From: Pseudomonas sp. DNDY-54
Lineage (GTDB): Bacteria > Pseudomonadota > Gammaproteobacteria > Pseudomonadales > Pseudomonadaceae
Reading direction: 5' to 3'
NCBI RefSeq assembly: GCF_019880365.1
Contig: NZ_CP082271.1
Coordinates: 3,720,001 to 3,784,000 of the forward strand
DNA length: 64,000 nucleotides
In this document: positions 26,185 to 34,939 of the stretch, piece after piece
Position numbering within the stretch: the stretch's first letter is position 1
Layout of the letters: every line of letters begins with the position of its first letter
Position numbers and translations under genes: made by a program
The notes under the pieces: generated by a model
What the model saw: only the letters and a program-made list of their open reading frames with translations
Told to the model about the DNA's origin: nothing
Database searches by the model: none

Positions 26185-27864
26185 ATGCGCCACCTCGCCC
26201 CACTTCTCTTGGCCTGTTTTCTGACTGCTTGCGGAGACGGAGAATCCTTGCTGCCCGCCGATGCGGTGCTGCCAGACGGCGGACGTTACCGCGGCGAGAT
26301 CGTCGATGGCCTGTTGCAGGGTACGGGACGAATCGACTACCCCAATGGCAGCTACTACCAGGGCATGTTCAAGGATGGACAGTGGCACGGCGATGGCGTC
26401 TGGCAGGGTGCGAATGGCGATCGTTATGAAGGTGAATTCCAACGCGGGCTGTTCGATGGTCAAGGGCGTTTCAGCTACGCCACTGGCGGTGTCTACGAAG
26501 GTCGCTTTCAGCGTGGCAGCCTCAGCGGGGAAGGCCGCTACACCGAGCAGGGGCTGAGCTACGAAGGCGAATTCAAGAACGATCTCTATCACGGCACCGG
26601 CACACTGCAGTACCCGGAAGGCGTGATTTATGAGGGTACCTTCGTGAATGGCCAGCCCGACGGTTTGGGCAGCCGCAGCGATGCGAGTGGTGAATTCAGC
26701 GGCACCTTTGCAGACGGCCATCTGAACGGCAAAGGGTTTTATCGCGGCAGCGACGGTGAGCATTACCTGGGGCACTTCCAGGATGATCTCTTCCACGGCC
26801 AGGGCCGCTATGAAGATGCGGTCGGCAATGTCTGGAAAGGCAGTTTCAAACAAGGCGAGCTGAGCGGCCAGGGTGAATACGCCGGCATCGATGGAACACA
26901 CTATAAAGGCGACTTTCGGCGCGGGCAGTACCACGGCGAGGGTCACCTGCAACAGCCGGACGGATCCCGTTTCACCGGAACATTCCGCGCAGGCCGGTTC
27001 CATGGTTCGGGGACGTTGATGCTTGCCGACGGCACAGAGCGCAGCGGCACCTGGCGTTCTGGTCGCCTCAGCCATGACGCCACAGGCAAGCGCTTGCCGG
27101 ACCCGCTGGAGGTCGGCCTGCTGCGTCAGGGACAACTGCTCTCGGAAGCCCTTGATGCGGTACCGACATCCACCCCCGCGACGGAGCTCTACAGCCTGAC
27201 CGTGGCGGGCGACGGCCAGCAGAGCGTTTTTCTGCGGGAAGTGGAGTACGTCGACGCATTGCTGGCGGAGCGTTTCGCCGCTTATGGTCAGATCAGCCTC
27301 GTCAATCACCGCGACCACCTCGCTGATCGACCGCTGGCTACTCGCGAGAACCTTTCCCGGGCCATCCGCACATTGTCCGAGCGCAGTGGTGATGAGGACC
27401 TGATCTTTATTTATCTGACCAGTCACGGCTCCGCCGATCATCAGTTGGCGCTCGCTCAGCCTCGGCTGGAACTGGAGGATCTGCCAGCCGACGAGCTTGC
27501 AACGCTCATGGAGCCACTCGCCGAACGCAACAAGATCATCGTGATCTCCGCTTGCTATTCCGGCGGGTTTATCGAACCCCTGAAAAGCCCGAATACGCTG
27601 GTGATTGCGGCCGCTCGCGCCGACCGCGTGTCCTTCGGCTGCTCGGAAGAAAGCGATTTCACCTATTTTGGCCGTGCCCTTTTCGACGAGGCGTTGCAGC
27701 AAACTCGGGATATTGTGGAGGCCTTCACGCTGGCGCAGGCGAGGGTTGCCGAACGTGAACAAGCCGACCACTATCAGGCATCGGAGCCACAGATCTGGGC
27801 GCCCGAGCAGGTTGTCGAACACTGGCGAGCGCTGAACGAACAACAGCCATCGTCAACCGACTGA
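26185..27864 (+). CDS. MORN-repeat lipoprotein fused to C13 caspase-like peptidase
   Basis: A 559-residue protein in three parts. The signal peptide ends in the lipobox LTAC (Cys16) followed by Gly-Asp; Gly at +2 suggests the outer membrane. About 12 MORN units of 22-23 residues (pattern YEGxFxxGxxxGxGxxxx) cover residues 35-297. A peptidase C13 (legumain/caspase-like) domain covers about 335-540, with catalytic His414 in IYLTSHGS and Cys457 in VISACYSGGF. MORN repeats are typical of membrane-associated proteins, and C13 enzymes are cysteine peptidases of the caspase clan. Substrate and role are unknown; a surface or periplasmic processing enzyme is an inference. ATG 26185 gives the proper lipoprotein signal. 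The NAD(P)-binding gene follows 20 bases later. Confidence 0.85.
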   Translation: MRHLAPLLLACFLTACGDGESLLPADAVLPDGGRYRGEIVDGLLQGTGRIDYPNGSYYQGMFKDGQWHGDGVWQGANGDRYEGEFQRGLFDGQGRFSYATGGVYEGRFQRGSLSGEGRYTEQGLSYEGEFKNDLYHGTGTLQYPEGVIYEGTFVNGQPDGLGSRSDASGEFSGTFADGHLNGKGFYRGSDGEHYLGHFQDDLFHGQGRYEDAVGNVWKGSFKQGELSGQGEYAGIDGTHYKGDFRRGQYHGEGHLQQPDGSRFTGTFRAGRFHGSGTLMLADGTERSGTWRSGRLSHDATGKRLPDPLEVGLLRQGQLLSEALDAVPTSTPATELYSLTVAGDGQQSVFLREVEYVDALLAERFAAYGQISLVNHRDHLADRPLATRENLSRAIRTLSERSGDEDLIFIYLTSHGSADHQLALAQPRLELEDLPADELATLMEPLAERNKIIVISACYSGGFIEPLKSPNTLVIAAARADRVSFGCSEESDFTYFGRALFDEALQQTRDIVEAFTLAQARVAEREQADHYQASEPQIWAPEQVVEHWRALNEQQPSSTD

Positions 27865-27884
27865 TCGTTACAGGAAGCCAAACC

Positions 27885-28526
27885 ATGTATTTGACGCCAC
27901 AGCGTATTTTGCTTGCCGGCGCCACCGGGCTGACCGGCGAGCATCTGCTCGACCGCCTGCTCAACGAACCCACAGTAGAACGTGTTCTGGCGCCGAGCCG
28001 TAAACCCCTAGCCGAGCATCCCCGTCTCGAGAACCCGGTCGGGCCGCTCCAGACGCTGCTACCGCAGCTCTCCGGTGATATCGACACCGCCTTCTGCTGC
28101 CTCGGCAGCACGATCAAGGAGGCCGGAAGCCAAGACGCTTTTCGTGCCATTGATCATGATCTGGTCATTGAGTTCGCCAAGCGCGCGCGCGAGCTGGGCG
28201 CGCGGCATCTTCTGGTCATCAGCGCGCTGGGCGCCGGTTCGGACAGCTCGATCTTCTACTGCCGGGTTAAGGGCGAAATGGAGGAAGCGCTACGCGCTCA
28301 GGACTGGCCACAACTGACCATCGCGCGCCCGTCTCAGCTACTGGGCCCACGCATGGAAGTGCGCCCTGTGGAGCGCCTGACCGCCCCGCTCTCCTACCTG
28401 CTACCCGGCAAATACCGTGGCATCCCGGCGTGCACACTCGCCCGCGCGCTGTGGCGACTGGCATTGGAAGACGGCGACGGCACGCGGGTGGTCGAATCCG
28501 ACGAATTGAGAAAGCTGGGGCGTTAA
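27885..28526 (+). CDS. NAD(P)-binding oxidoreductase, atypical short-chain type
   Basis: A 213-residue Rossmann-fold protein that starts RILLAGATGLTGEHLLDRLL, the dinucleotide-binding glycine motif of the NAD(P)H-binding (YbjT/HTATIP2-like) family. The stretches AFCCLGSTIKEAGSQDAF and YCRVKGEMEEALR carry the family's Cys-Leu-Gly-Thr-like site and a YxxxK-type site (Tyr-Cys-Arg-Val-Lys). Substrate unknown. An AGGA site precedes the ATG, and the 20-base gap suggests it is co-transcribed with the MORN-peptidase gene. Confidence 0.8.
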   Translation: MYLTPQRILLAGATGLTGEHLLDRLLNEPTVERVLAPSRKPLAEHPRLENPVGPLQTLLPQLSGDIDTAFCCLGSTIKEAGSQDAFRAIDHDLVIEFAKRARELGARHLLVISALGAGSDSSIFYCRVKGEMEEALRAQDWPQLTIARPSQLLGPRMEVRPVERLTAPLSYLLPGKYRGIPACTLARALWRLALEDGDGTRVVESDELRKLGR

Positions 28527-28571
28527 GCTCAGCCAGGTAGCGCCTGCTTTAGATCACCGAGGGTGGGCACT

Positions 28572-29114
28572 TTAAAACTTGATGAAGTGCTCACGGTAAT
28601 GGCGCAGCTCCGCAATCGACTCGCGAATATCGTCCAGCGCCAGATGCGTGCCGCCTTTCTTGAAGCTTGCCAACACATCTGGCGCCCAGCGTGCAGCGAG
28701 TTCCTTGAGCGTCGAGACATCCAGGTTGCGGTAATGAAAGTACGCTTCCAGACGAGGCATTCGGCGGTACAGAAAGCGCCGGTCCTGGCAGATACTGTTG
28801 CCACAAATGGGTGACTTCCCCTTAGGCACCCACTGCTCGAGGAATGCCAACGTTTGAGCTTCAGCCTCCTCGGTAGATATCTGACTGTCGCGTACTCGCT
28901 GGGTCAATCCGGAACCGCCATGCTGACGGGTATTCCACTCGTCCATGCCTGCGAGCGTTTCGTCGTTCTGATGGATGGCGATGACTGGACCCTCGGCCAG
29001 AACATTGAGCTGACTGTCGGTGACGATGGTCGCCATCTCGATGATGACATCGCTATCAGGATCCAGACCGGTCATTTCCAGATCGATCCAGATGAGATTC
29101 TGCGGGTTCTGCAT
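28572..29114 (-). CDS. orn: oligoribonuclease
   Basis: A 180-residue DEDDh 3'-5' exonuclease that degrades two- to five-nucleotide RNAs, including pGpG left from cyclic-di-GMP breakdown. Motifs: IWIDLEMTGLDPDSDVIIE (Asp, Glu), GNSICQDRRFL (Asp) and the C-terminal HLALDDIRESIAEL (His, Asp). Length is standard. Its product is relevant to the FimX and PilZ proteins further on. It converges on the NAD(P)-binding gene and lies across a divergent region from rsgA, its usual neighbour. Confidence 0.96.
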   Translation of the reverse strand: MQNPQNLIWIDLEMTGLDPDSDVIIEMATIVTDSQLNVLAEGPVIAIHQNDETLAGMDEWNTRQHGGSGLTQRVRDSQISTEEAEAQTLAFLEQWVPKGKSPICGNSICQDRRFLYRRMPRLEAYFHYRNLDVSTLKELAARWAPDVLASFKKGGTHLALDDIRESIAELRHYREHFIKF

Positions 29115-29142
29115 GGTGAGCTCCTTGGCGGTGGCGCGCAGT

Positions 29143-29952
29143 TTAGCTGCTCACTGGACCGCCGTCAGGTTGGACATTGGCGCCGGGCCGCCATAACAGC
29201 AGGCGCGAGTGGCGCCAATCGTCGATCGCCAGGACTTCCTCTGCCGCGACACCAGGCACTTCGAAGCTGTTGCTGATCAGCAGTGCGCGCGGATGCATCT
29301 CCTCGCACGCCTTCAGCCACAAGGCCGACATGGGCGCTGGCGAAAGGAAGCAATAAACCACCTCGTAATTGCCCAATGGCTCACGCCAGAAGCTGCGAAA
29401 GCGTACCCGGCAGTTGCGCTGAAGCAGGCAGCGCAACCAGCACAACGCAAACGTCAGCGGCGCGGTCTCGACGCCGACAAACTGTGCCGTCGGATACGCC
29501 CGCGCCAACCGCAGCAGAGTGCCACCGAGCCCGCTGCCCAGATCGACGAAGCGAAATCCAGCAGGCAACGTAGCCAGCCGCTCTATCAGACGCTGCTCCG
29601 CCGCAGTCCCGGTCAGATACAGCGGCACCCGCTCCGTGAGTGCATTCCAGTTCAGCAACAAGAGAACAATAAAGCCGACCAATAGCAGCCAGGGCGGAAG
29701 TGCGTGATCCTGCAGCAGCACCAGGCCCGGTACAAAACCCAGGTTGATCGGCAGCCACCAGCGCGACAACCCGAACAGATGACCGAAAAGTGCGGCGAGC
29801 AGCCCCTGCAACCAGGCAGCGCTCAGCAGGCTCACATGCCAGCCGAGCAGCCGTGCCAGAACCAGTAGGAGCAGCCAGCTGACGAGTAGCGACGAGAGTT
29901 GGCTGAGCAAGGCCAGAACGGCGGGAAATCGGGCAAGAGGTGAGGTCAGCAT
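29143..29952 (-). CDS. membrane-anchored class I methyltransferase
   Basis: A 269-residue protein with an N-terminal half of hydrophobic spans (about residues 10-37, 42-60, 70-80 and 87-102) and a C-terminal SAM-dependent methyltransferase fold. The SAM loop is FVDLGSGLGGT at about 135-145, then FVGVETAP for the acidic ribose-binding residue and VVYCFLSPAPM for motif IV. The substrate is not evident; a lipid or quinone-like target at the membrane is a guess. It lies upstream of orn on the same strand with a 28-base gap. Confidence 0.75.
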   Translation of the reverse strand: MLTSPLARFPAVLALLSQLSSLLVSWLLLLVLARLLGWHVSLLSAAWLQGLLAALFGHLFGLSRWWLPINLGFVPGLVLLQDHALPPWLLLVGFIVLLLLNWNALTERVPLYLTGTAAEQRLIERLATLPAGFRFVDLGSGLGGTLLRLARAYPTAQFVGVETAPLTFALCWLRCLLQRNCRVRFRSFWREPLGNYEVVYCFLSPAPMSALWLKACEEMHPRALLISNSFEVPGVAAEEVLAIDDWRHSRLLLWRPGANVQPDGGPVSS

Positions 29953-30076
29953 GGATGCGCGTCGCGTAGAAACAGGCCTCGAGTCTAACCGGCTGACAGC
30001 AGCCCATACAGGCCCATAGCCGCGCTCGGCCGCATGCTAGACTCGCCTACTTTTCCCACCTGGACACCCTACGCAA

Positions 30077-31108
30077 ATGGCCAAACGCCACCTCAACCGC
30101 CGGCAAAGCTGGCGCATCGAGAAGATCCAGGATGAGCGCGCTTCGCGCGCTGCACGACGCGAATCACGCGCCATCGAAGAGCTGGAAGGTGGCGATCTCG
30201 GCCCTGAACAGACCGGACTGGTGATCGCTCACTTCGGTGTGCAGGTTGAGGTCGAAGCCCAGGAAGGTGAGCATCGCGGCCAGGTCTTTCGCTGCCACTT
30301 GCGCGCGAACCTGCCAGCGCTGGTCACTGGCGACCAGGTCGTCTGGCGGCCTGGGAATCAGGGAATCGGGGTCATCGTCGCCCAGCTAGCGCGCCAGACC
30401 GAACTCTGCCGGCCCGATACGCGTGGCCAGCTGAAACCCGTTGCGGCCAACGTCAACCTGATCGTCATCGTGTTCGCGCCGCTACCTGAGCCTCATGCCA
30501 ACCTCATCGACCGTTACTTGATCGCAGCCGAACATGCCGGCATTACACCGTTGCTGCTGCTGAACAAGGCGGATCTGATCAATGCACAGAACGAGGGTGC
30601 GCTCAACGCCCTGCTCGCGGTGTACCGCACGCTGGGGTACCCTCTGATGGAAGTCTCCGCGCATGACGGGGCCGGCATGGAGACCCTGAAAGCACGGCTG
30701 GACGGGCATGTCAGCGTGTTTGTCGGTCAGTCTGGTGTGGGTAAATCGTCGCTGGTGAACAGCCTGCTACCGGGGGTCGACACCCGGGTCGGCGCGCTGT
30801 CGGAAATGACCGGCAAAGGAACCCATACGACCACCACAGCACGACTGTTCCACTTCCCCGGTGGTGGCGAGCTCATCGACTCACCCGGCATTCGTGAATT
30901 CGGTCTTGGCCATGTCAGCCGCGCCGACGTGGAAGCTGGCTTCATCGAGTTTCAGGAGCTGTTGGGGCACTGTCGCTTCCGCGACTGCAAGCATGATCGC
31001 GAGCCGGGCTGCGCCCTGCTGAAGGGGCTTGAGCAGGGGCAGATCCAGCCGCAGCGGATGGCCAGTTACCGCCACATCATCAGCAGCTTGCCGGAAGCCG
31101 ACTACTAG
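30077..31108 (+). CDS. rsgA: ribosome small-subunit-dependent GTPase RsgA
   Basis: A 343-residue circularly permuted GTPase that checks late 30S maturation. An OB-fold region covers about residues 45-110. GTPase motifs occur in the permuted order: LLNKADL (G4, 161-167), GQSGVGKSS (G1, 217-225) and DSPGIREF (G3, 268-275). A C-terminal zinc knuckle CRFRDCKHDREPGC follows. A TAGACT -10-like element lies about 34 bases before the ATG. It is convergent with motB. Confidence 0.95.
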   Translation: MAKRHLNRRQSWRIEKIQDERASRAARRESRAIEELEGGDLGPEQTGLVIAHFGVQVEVEAQEGEHRGQVFRCHLRANLPALVTGDQVVWRPGNQGIGVIVAQLARQTELCRPDTRGQLKPVAANVNLIVIVFAPLPEPHANLIDRYLIAAEHAGITPLLLLNKADLINAQNEGALNALLAVYRTLGYPLMEVSAHDGAGMETLKARLDGHVSVFVGQSGVGKSSLVNSLLPGVDTRVGALSEMTGKGTHTTTTARLFHFPGGGELIDSPGIREFGLGHVSRADVEAGFIEFQELLGHCRFRDCKHDREPGCALLKGLEQGQIQPQRMASYRHIISSLPEADY

Positions 31109-31178
31109 CGGTTCTAGCAATTCGCCAGAGCAGCTCCCTTCGTTCAGCCCTGGCGCTGAACTGTCGCAGGAGTCCGGA

Positions 31179-32183
31179 TCAGTTGCCGCCGGGCTCGTCA
31201 AAGTTCAACACGCCATCCTCGAAGATGTTCAGGCGCTCTCGCAGCTGCGGCGACTGCAGCGGATCGGGTAGCGCTGGCGTTGAGGCACCGTCCTGAGGTG
31301 CTGCCTCAGCAGGCGTTGATGCGCTCGCCGCATCGGACTGGGCCCCTTCGATATCACGCTGGGCCTTTTTCGTCAGGACCAGGATATCGATGCGTCGGTT
31401 GACCGGATTCAAGGGTTCGTCCCGGTCGAACAATGCGGACGAGGCATAGCCCACTACACGGGCAATCTGTTCATCGGGATAGCCGCCAGCAACCAGGGTG
31501 CGCCGCGCCGCGTTGGCGCGTTCCGACGACAGTTCCCAATTGCCATAATCGCCACGACCGGAGTATGGCTTGGCATCGGTGTGACCGCTGACGCTGATCT
31601 TGTTCGGCACCGCGCGAATGGTGTCGGCCATGGCCAGCAGAATGTCTTCGAAATAGGGCTGGAGCCGCGAACTGCCCAACGCGAACATCGGCCGGTTAGC
31701 CGCATCCATTATCTGGATGCGCAAGCCGTCCTGGGTGATCTCGAACAGGATCTGATCTTTGAAACGGGTCAGATCCGGGTTCTCATCGACCTTGTTTTGC
31801 AGCTCCTGCAATAACAATTCCAGCCGCTCTCGCTCCAGCTGCTCAGCGAAGGTTTCCGCCTGGTCGGCGTCAATCTTCGATTCGCTCTGCTGAACGGCCG
31901 GATCGATCTCCTCGTTAAGCGTGCGGTCGGGCGATGGAGTCGGCGTGCCACCCAGATCGATGACGTGCGGGCTCGCGCTCTCGGTAAAACCGATGGGGTC
32001 TTGAAAATACCCGGAAATCGCCCGCTTCTGCTCGGGCGTAGCCGAACTCATCAGCCACATCACCAGGAAGAACGCCATCATCGCCACAGCGAAATCCGCA
32101 AAGGCAATTTTCCATGCACCGCCATGGTGGCCGGCAGCGACCTTCTTGACCCGCTTGACGATGATGGGTTGGTTATTGTCCAT
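31179..32183 (-). CDS. motB: flagellar stator protein MotB
   Basis: A 334-residue stator subunit that anchors the flagellar motor to peptidoglycan. It has one N-terminal membrane span with the proton-binding Asp30 (IAFADFAVAMMAFFL), a plug and linker region rich in acidic residues, and an OmpA-type peptidoglycan-binding domain (ISVSGHTDAKPYSG; NWELSSERANAARR). The tail is Ala/Pro/Ser-rich. Gap to motA is eight bases. Confidence 0.95.
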   Translation of the reverse strand: MDNNQPIIVKRVKKVAAGHHGGAWKIAFADFAVAMMAFFLVMWLMSSATPEQKRAISGYFQDPIGFTESASPHVIDLGGTPTPSPDRTLNEEIDPAVQQSESKIDADQAETFAEQLERERLELLLQELQNKVDENPDLTRFKDQILFEITQDGLRIQIMDAANRPMFALGSSRLQPYFEDILLAMADTIRAVPNKISVSGHTDAKPYSGRGDYGNWELSSERANAARRTLVAGGYPDEQIARVVGYASSALFDRDEPLNPVNRRIDILVLTKKAQRDIEGAQSDAASASTPAEAAPQDGASTPALPDPLQSPQLRERLNIFEDGVLNFDEPGGN

Positions 32184-32191
32184 GACTGCGC

Positions 32192-33043
32192 TTAGCTACC
32201 ACGCATGGCTTGTTCGAGCTCCGAGAAGCTCGGGCGATGCGCTGACAGCAGCACCTTGCGACCAAATTCCACCGCCAGGGTCGGTGGCATGCCGGAAGCA
32301 GAAGCCACCAGGGTCGCCTTGATTCCTTCGTAAAGGTTCAGCTCTTCCTTGGCGTCATGCTCGAGCGCAGCCGCCAGCGGCCCGAAGAAGCCGTATGAAG
32401 CCAGAATGCCAAGGAAGGTGCCGACCAATGCTGTGGCGACCTTCTCGCCGATCATTGCGTTGTCCGCGTCGGCAAGAATCGACATCGTGATCACGATACC
32501 CAGTACCGCTGCCACGATCCCCATCGCGGGCAGGCCATCAGCGACGCGGGCTACAGCATGCGAGGGATGCTCCAGCTCCTCTTTGATACTGGCCATTTCC
32601 ATATCGAACAGCCCCTCCAACTCGTGGGGAGCCATGTTGCCTGACGACATGATCCGCAAATAATCACAAATGAACGCGGTCATTCGCTCGTCTTTCAATA
32701 TCCCTGGGTATTTGCTGAATATCGGGCTGGCGCTGGGTTCTTCCAGGTCCGCCTCGATCGCCATCATGCCCTCGCGTCGGCTCTTGTTGAGGATTTCATA
32801 CAGCAGCCCCAGTACTTCCAGGTAGTACTTCTGCGTAAACCGCGTGCTGAACATCTGCAACGATTTCTTGAAGACCAACTTGATGGTGCTGCCCGGGTTG
32901 GCCTGCAGAAACCCGCCGAGTGCCGCGCCGCCGATGATCATGACTTCGAACGGGTGGATAAGCGCGCCGATCTTGCCGCCGGACAGCACGAAACCGCCGA
33001 GCACGCTGCCGATGACTACAAGGATGCCGATAATTTTTGCCAT
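32192..33043 (-). CDS. motA: flagellar stator protein MotA
   Basis: A 283-residue membrane protein with four spans that forms the proton channel with MotB and contacts FliG. The cytoplasmic loop carries the charged segment LKDERMTAFICDYLR, and the conserved proline-containing span is ADGLPAMGIVAAVLGIVIT. It is the first gene of the motA-motB pair; its promoter should be in the 161-base gap shared with the HDOD gene. Confidence 0.95.
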   Translation of the reverse strand: MAKIIGILVVIGSVLGGFVLSGGKIGALIHPFEVMIIGGAALGGFLQANPGSTIKLVFKKSLQMFSTRFTQKYYLEVLGLLYEILNKSRREGMMAIEADLEEPSASPIFSKYPGILKDERMTAFICDYLRIMSSGNMAPHELEGLFDMEMASIKEELEHPSHAVARVADGLPAMGIVAAVLGIVITMSILADADNAMIGEKVATALVGTFLGILASYGFFGPLAAALEHDAKEELNLYEGIKATLVASASGMPPTLAVEFGRKVLLSAHRPSFSELEQAMRGS

Positions 33044-33204
33044 AAGAGGTACGTCTAAAACCTAGTACAGAGCACCTGGAGAAGTCGCGCGACGTCGCAC
33101 GCTCACTGAGTTACAGGCGGGGCGTATGAAAGAATTGTTCGGGTTATCGGTACTTTTGCGCCAGACTAAAGGCCATCCCGATGAAATGCTAGTTCGGCGG
33201 CGCC

Positions 33205-34719
33205 ATGAACACGACACCTCTCCCCCGCACGCTTCCCGCCTGGATTGAGGCGCTGGACGCCGTAGTCCTGCCAGCGTTTGCCGACCCCTATGCACGCGTC
33301 CAGCGGGCGCTGCGTGATAGCAGCATGTCGATGCGTCAGATCGCCGATCTGATTCAGGAAAGCCCGGTCCTGGCGCTTAACGTGATTCGCGAAGCCAACC
33401 GCGACGCCGCATCGCGCAACAAACCGGCCGAGAGCCTGGAAGTTGCGCTCAGTCGCATCGGCTTGAAGCGTGCCGAAACGCTGTTCTCCAAGGTTCCCGC
33501 CGCCCAGCCCCAAGATATTCCGGCCCCGCTGCGGCAGATGGTGCTCATCAGCCGCCATGCCAGTCAGCAGGCCAACGGCTTGTTCGCGTCTCGCCTCGCG
33601 CGACTCTGGCAAGAGATCCACTGGAGCAGCCTGCTGTTTCTCTCACCCGTCTGGGCGCTTGTCGCAGCTCACCCTGAACTACTTGAAAGCTGGGAACAGC
33701 GGGTACTGGTTAAGCGTGAACCGGCGCGTCCGGTCGAGCAATCGCTGCTTGGCGTGTCACTGCTGGAGCTGTGCGTGGCAACGGCTGAACACTGGGGTTT
33801 GCCGGGCTGGGTCTCCCAGGGTTATCGGCTGCTCAGTGAAAACCGGCGCATGCTGATCAAGGCGCTGCACATCGCCCGTGACAACGAACATCCGCTGCAT
33901 CAGCAACAGATGCTCGATGCCGATCCAGATCTCCGCCGCTGGCTCACACTACCAAGCAACACCATCGTGCTCGCCAATTGTTTGGCGATGTCAGCGCACC
34001 ACAGCTGGGGCGGCATTCACAGCCTGCGTTGGCAGCGGCTCGCCGGACTCTATCTTCAGATTCCGCTGACCGAACTTCAGCACCTCGTGCATCAGCAAGC
34101 CGTGACCAGTGCACGGGAGATCGGGCCAACCGACCTCTGGCACCCCGCTCAAGGGTTGCTGTGGCCGTGGGAGAGTGTCTTTCAGGTCGAGCGGGCCGCG
34201 AAGCGCCCCGATACCGACGCGCTGGCGCAATGGCGCACCCATTGCCGTGAGCTGCTCAGCGAACCGAGCCCTTACGATAACGTCGTGCAGCTCACTGCGA
34301 GCGCATGCAAAGCCCTGTCATGCGCGGGCATGCAACGCGTCTTGCTGATGCTCGTCGACCGTAAGCAGCAGCGCCTCGTTAGCCAGCAGACCAGCGGACT
34401 GCCGCGCGACGCGGCCAGACTGACCATCGACCCGGATCAGAGCCAGGTGTTGCGCCGGCTGCTCGAAAAGCCTGTGCAGCTCAGACTGACACCAAACAAT
34501 CTGGCGCAGTTCTCAGCGCTCCTACCGGGTGCTTTAAAGTCACTGTTCCCCAGTGAACATTTATTGCTGCGCTCCGTCGGCAGCGAGGGTCGGGTGGTCA
34601 TGCTGCTGGTGGCCGATCAGAACAACACCGCGCTCAGCGAGACGAGCCTGCAGGTGTTCAGCAAGACAGTGCAATGCATCGAGCGCGCACTGGCGACGTT
34701 CAGCAAACGAGGGCGCTGA
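33205..34719 (+). CDS. HDOD-domain protein
   Basis: A 504-residue cytoplasmic protein. The N-terminal part (about residues 15-220) is an HDOD domain, seen in MSMRQIADLIQESPVLALNVIREAN and the following helical repeats. The C-terminal part (from about 350) resembles a GAF-like sensory domain: CAGMQRVLLMLVDRKQQRLV to VGSEGRVVMLLVADQ. HDOD proteins are non-enzymatic signalling adapters, often linked to chemotaxis or cyclic-di-GMP. Position next to motAB supports a motility link by context only. Confidence 0.82.
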   Translation: MNTTPLPRTLPAWIEALDAVVLPAFADPYARVQRALRDSSMSMRQIADLIQESPVLALNVIREANRDAASRNKPAESLEVALSRIGLKRAETLFSKVPAAQPQDIPAPLRQMVLISRHASQQANGLFASRLARLWQEIHWSSLLFLSPVWALVAAHPELLESWEQRVLVKREPARPVEQSLLGVSLLELCVATAEHWGLPGWVSQGYRLLSENRRMLIKALHIARDNEHPLHQQQMLDADPDLRRWLTLPSNTIVLANCLAMSAHHSWGGIHSLRWQRLAGLYLQIPLTELQHLVHQQAVTSAREIGPTDLWHPAQGLLWPWESVFQVERAAKRPDTDALAQWRTHCRELLSEPSPYDNVVQLTASACKALSCAGMQRVLLMLVDRKQQRLVSQQTSGLPRDAARLTIDPDQSQVLRRLLEKPVQLRLTPNNLAQFSALLPGALKSLFPSEHLLLRSVGSEGRVVMLLVADQNNTALSETSLQVFSKTVQCIERALATFSKRGR

Positions 34720-34939
34720 ATGCGCGCCAGTTAGCCGCTGTAGGCTGTCTGATCGCCAGCTATCTGGCTTACTCACTCATCTAACTGTCCGCGCCCCGCT
34801 CCGCTTCTTCGGTTGTCCTAGCTCGTACGCTCATTCTTAGACTGTGCCCCAGAGCGCCGTTGCACCTTGTCATACCTGCCTCGCCTACGTTTTCAACAGC
34901 CTGCTAGACTTGGCCTCTTCAGACCAACCGAGGCTTGCC

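Noticed and set aside
26280..27060. Repeated DNA in the MORN gene considered as a CRISPR or tandem repeat array
   Set aside because: The periodicity of about 69 bases is in frame and conserved at the protein level only, with diverged bases, as expected for MORN units.
26074..27843. 589-residue open frame antisense to the MORN-peptidase gene
   Set aside because: It is a mirror of a high-GC repeated coding region. The plus-strand frame has a lipobox, MORN repeats and an intact active site, while the antisense product has no recognisable domain.
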